Source of the DNA: Flavobacterium salmonis
GTDB taxonomy: Bacteria > Bacteroidota > Bacteroidia > Flavobacteriales > Flavobacteriaceae
Reading direction: 5' to 3'
DNA length: 64,000 nt
Assembly (NCBI RefSeq): GCF_903819435.1
Contig: NZ_CAIJDP010000053.1
Location: 21,218-85,217, forward strand
Positions 62,601 to 64,000 of this stretch are shown here, in pieces (the stretch's first letter is position 1; each line of letters opens with the position of its first letter). Position numbers and translations under genes: made by a program. Under the pieces are notes generated by a model, which saw nothing but the letters and a program-made list of their open reading frames with translations, had not been told where the DNA came from and made no database searches.

Positions 62601-64000
62601 AGGCAATACAACTTCAGCGACTATAACAATTGGTTCAGGAGTAGGAACAGTTTCTGTTACGGCTAGCAATGCTTGTGGAACAAGTTCTGCTTCTATTACA
62701 GGTAATGTTACTCCAGATACTGTATGTACCGCAACAACTGAAACCCCAGGCAATAATTATTGGAAGGGTTATGTATACACATACAATGGAACTCCTACGG
62801 CGACAACCTATATTGGTTCTGTAGCAGAGAAACCTGTTTTTGATAGAAATGTTGCTACAGGAACAATTACAGGAGACTCAAGTGTTGAGGCGAATAATTT
62901 TTGTGGGCCAGCACCTAGCGACAATTTTTTTGTTAGATATTTAATGAACGTTACTCTTGCCGAAGCAGGAAACTATGTCATAACTGTTGGTGGTGATGAC
63001 GGATATCGTTTGTATATTGATAATGTTTTAGTTACGTCATTGAGTAATTGGGGAGATCATTCGTATACATATAATTTTACCACTCAAACATTAACTGCGG
63101 GGAGTCATATATTTAAACTAGAATACTATGAAAATGGAGGGGATTCAAGGGTTAGTTTTTCTTATGGTTTACCAAAAGGAGATCCCAATTTGCCTTTTGG
63201 AGATAAAGTCTGGAATGTTTATGGATTTATAAAAGCAAATTTAGATTTTACAAATACTGAATTAAGAGATAGCTATGCAGGTTATTACATCGACCCAAAT
63301 ATAAATATTCAATCACAAACTTTTTGGAATAAAACACAATCACCATCAGTAAATAATAGTGCATGGAATGGTGCTCCAATTCAAGTTGATTATTTTACAA
63401 TGACCTATAAGCGTAAAGGATTTCCTTGTGGGCGCTACCAGATACAGCTAGTAAATTGTGACGATGTCGCTCAGATTTATATAGACGGAAGTTTAATTTT
63501 TACTCAGGCCTACACAACAACAGGCACCATCATTAACAGCGGAGCTTATTATACCTTAAATAAAAATTCAGAAGTTGAAATACGCCTGAGAGAGGATGCA
63601 GGAGATGCTAATGTTGCTTTTAATTTTATAGATGTTCCTTTTGCTTACGATGGCTCAACAGCGCCACCGTCCGGAACTTCTATAGCAGTGAGTCAGGATT
63701 CTATTTTAGCTAATAGTGCAGAGGTATGCTCATGTTATATTAGTAGTGGAAAAACTTTAACAGTTCCCGCAGATGTTACATTAAGTGTAATTGAAACTAT
63801 TGATGTTAAAACGGATGGTAAATTAGTTATAAAAAATAATGGCTCTCTACTACAGGATACTAATGGCTTATACATTGGTGCGGCTAATTCGTTTATAATG
63901 GAACGTACTTCATTTCCGATGAAGAATTTCGATGCTACTTATTGGTCATCACCTGTAGTTGGACAAACCTTGGTTGGTTTATCTCCTAACACTTTGTCAG
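59653..64000 (+). CDS. giant secreted adhesin with Ig/PKD-like repeats and PA14 domain, partial
   Basis: The first 1449 codons are open, and the gene runs off the right edge. It starts with a signal peptide (MKKTLLKSRVLATVLFFTVF, cleavage near FGQ). Residues 30-175 look like a beta-helical head (TVTIRDTHSITLNTNIT). Ig- and PKD-like domains follow. Two units of 96 residues sit at about 565-756 and three of 88 residues at about 764-1027, rich in Thr, Ser and Gly. A PA14-type carbohydrate-binding domain lies at about 1034-1172 (GGDDGYRLYIDNVLVTSLSN), and a second related module at about 1185-1325 (VNCDDVAQIYIDGSL). The last visible stretch (MERTSFPMKNFDATYWSSPV) is typical of T9SS-exported flavobacterial surface proteins, so a C-terminal sorting domain is expected outside the window. 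Confidence 0.88.
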   Translation, partial: MKKTLLKSRVLATVLFFTVFLFGNTVFGQTTGDYRSVGTGNWTTLSSWQYYNGTSWVAATSYPGQSAGTTKTVTIRDTHSITLNTNITNSFTSLVIGNGSSGKLIVNGTITVNTKRVTINSNGLMSFVGSSTITFPANTSFVVNGGRLVSESNPCSNNTALYIGSTKVSACNGNGGGALSDFDTFNARGGTGSVTSNSPVCNGNTLTFTATPPTATSGSYTYEYKWSGNGISTGYSSSPTYSTTANYYNHGGTYTVDIRRNDGIVSTVSTDVVVNPTPVGGGVYDGNSPICLNSSTGNMTLRGGYVGNIVRWEKKLSTDSSWTPISNTSAVYSENPSVAGTWQYRAVVGSGACPVVYSSPFSVVVNPELTITLVSNNSIGCQNNSNSTLSYTSITGNANLVYLDFTSSAVFGSNMHQVIGVSAGPGTITIQYNWGAAPGTYNGVLTVVKDTQTPNCTSSITYPISLTINPAGTVPPSISSQPVAPPAVCSGSGTQTISVAATGTGLTYQWRRNSSPLTNGGVISGATTSTLTLTNPTTANAGTYDVVVTGTCSSGVTSNQVTVTVNANLSAVAVTPNIAQNVCITGSGSALTASPTGGGTVTYQWGKRSVSGGAITAIGGQTSASYTPTGAGLTLGTWYIVCTGTPTCGSPIISNEVTVTVNQALSAAPITPNTAQNICVSAPGTALTVTPTGGGTVTYQWGKRSVSGGAITAIGGQTASSYTPTGASLTAGTWLVVCTSTPSCGSPIISNEVTVTVNTAPVTPGTITQPTNICAGTTGNIYSIASVNGATSYNWSVTGAGWAVTAGGTTASATITIGSGAGTVSVTATNACGTSSASTTGSVTPTTAPSTPGTITQPTNKCAGSTGNTYSIAAVSAATSYTWSVTGTGWSVTAGGNTTSATITIGSGVGTVSVTATNGCGTSSASTTGSITPTTAPTTPGTITQPVNKYTNTTGNIFAIAAVSGATSYTWSVTGTGWSITSGGNTTSATITIGSGVGTVSVTASNACGTSSASITGNVTPDTVCTATTETPGNNYWKGYVYTYNGTPTATTYIGSVAEKPVFDRNVATGTITGDSSVEANNFCGPAPSDNFFVRYLMNVTLAEAGNYVITVGGDDGYRLYIDNVLVTSLSNWGDHSYTYNFTTQTLTAGSHIFKLEYYENGGDSRVSFSYGLPKGDPNLPFGDKVWNVYGFIKANLDFTNTELRDSYAGYYIDPNINIQSQTFWNKTQSPSVNNSAWNGAPIQVDYFTMTYKRKGFPCGRYQIQLVNCDDVAQIYIDGSLIFTQAYTTTGTIINSGAYYTLNKNSEVEIRLREDAGDANVAFNFIDVPFAYDGSTAPPSGTSIAVSQDSILANSAEVCSCYISSGKTLTVPADVTLSVIETIDVKTDGKLVIKNNGSLLQDTNGLYIGAANSFIMERTSFPMKNFDATYWSSPVVGQTLVGLSPNTLS
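61345..61920 (+). repeat. two tandem 288-bp repeats in the adhesin gene
   Basis: Copies span 61345-61632 and 61633-61920, each 288 bp (96 codons). The core ACTTA(C/T)CAATGGGGTAAACG and neighbouring bases are almost identical at both. Both copies end in TCAAATGAAGTAACAGTAAC. Confidence 0.9.
61942..62733 (+). repeat. three tandem 264-bp repeats in the adhesin gene
   Basis: Copies begin at 61942, 62206 and 62470 (each starts CCAGGAAC), a period of 264 bp (88 codons). Each encodes a PGTITQP start, a TSY(T/N)WSVTG core, an ATITIGSG strand and a CGTSSAS end. Copy 3 has lost the CAGxTGN Cys (it reads YTNTTGN). Confidence 0.9.

Noticed and set aside
61345..62733. Possible CRISPR array because of regular repeats
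   Set aside because: The repeats are 264 and 288 bp, coding and in frame, with no short identical repeats and variable spacers. The same holds for the TCTAAC tracts near 16.3 kb.
62292..62753. Minus-strand frames with repeated VTETVPTP segments
   Set aside because: These are antisense readings of the 264-bp repeats of the adhesin gene.

Overview
This window is chromosomal DNA from a member of the Bacteroidota, almost certainly a Flavobacterium or a close relative. The DNA is AT-rich. Many genes are preceded by the Bacteroidota -7 promoter box TAnnTTTG rather than a Shine-Dalgarno site. The protein families fit as well: a TonB-dependent receptor with a carboxypeptidase-regulatory-like domain, DUF4270 and DUF4286 proteins, a half-length GT5 'glycogen synthase', a LytTR/His_kinase pair, a type IX secretion (T9SS) C-terminal sorting domain and a giant repetitive surface adhesin. 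No tRNA, rRNA, CRISPR array, prophage or intact transposase was seen.

Layout. 0-4 kb: the start of an EamA-type permease, two tandem paralogous secreted proteins of unknown function, and a ParE/RelE-type toxin-antitoxin pair. 4-9.4 kb: metG, a CDGSH Fe-S protein, a PhzF/SUKH pair, a small basic protein and a DMP19-like protein. 9.5-12 kb: a lipoprotein and a TPR protein with a T9SS sorting domain. 12.2-19.7 kb: a plus-strand housekeeping run (serS, lgt, a TPR protein, DUF4286, rsmA, mgtE, proC). 19.8-24.2 kb: a lipoprotein, an nhaA gene broken at an 11-base homopolymer, a 2-hydroxyacid dehydrogenase, and three small membrane proteins (DUF805, DUF4234, DUF2752) ending at a terminator split by a 180-bp miniature transposable element. 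24.2-28.1 kb: an OlsF-like bifunctional acyltransferase, xth and an OmpA lipoprotein. 28.1-35.1 kb: a FabF-like ketosynthase, bioA and bioD, then a TraB/ECF sigma/membrane-protein operon, then bioF. 35.1-37.6 kb: atpD-atpC and a small membrane protein. 37.8-42.3 kb: a TonB-dependent receptor with a GDSL lipoprotein. 42.6-47 kb: a half-GT5/DUF4270/glmS operon divergent from panC-panD. 48.5-53.4 kb: an esterase-like protein lacking the usual nucleophile serine, radA, a GT51 transglycosylase and an RDD protein. 53.4-59.1 kb: a LytS/LytR-type two-component system, a vWA lipoprotein, a YkuD_2 protein and an aldo/keto reductase. 59.6-64 kb: the first 1449 codons of a repeat-rich, PA14-containing secreted adhesin that runs off the right edge.

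How genes work together. panC and panD make pantothenate, and bioF, bioD and bioA make biotin. serS and metG serve translation and rsmA serves ribosome maturation. glmS, the GT51 protein, Lgt and the YkuD_2 protein act on the envelope. The most unusual signals are the miniature element inserted at the apex of an intrinsic terminator with an 8-bp target duplication, the homopolymer frameshift in nhaA, the Ser-to-Asp change at the esterase nucleophile, the tandem paralogue pair, and several families of palindromic intergenic repeats.
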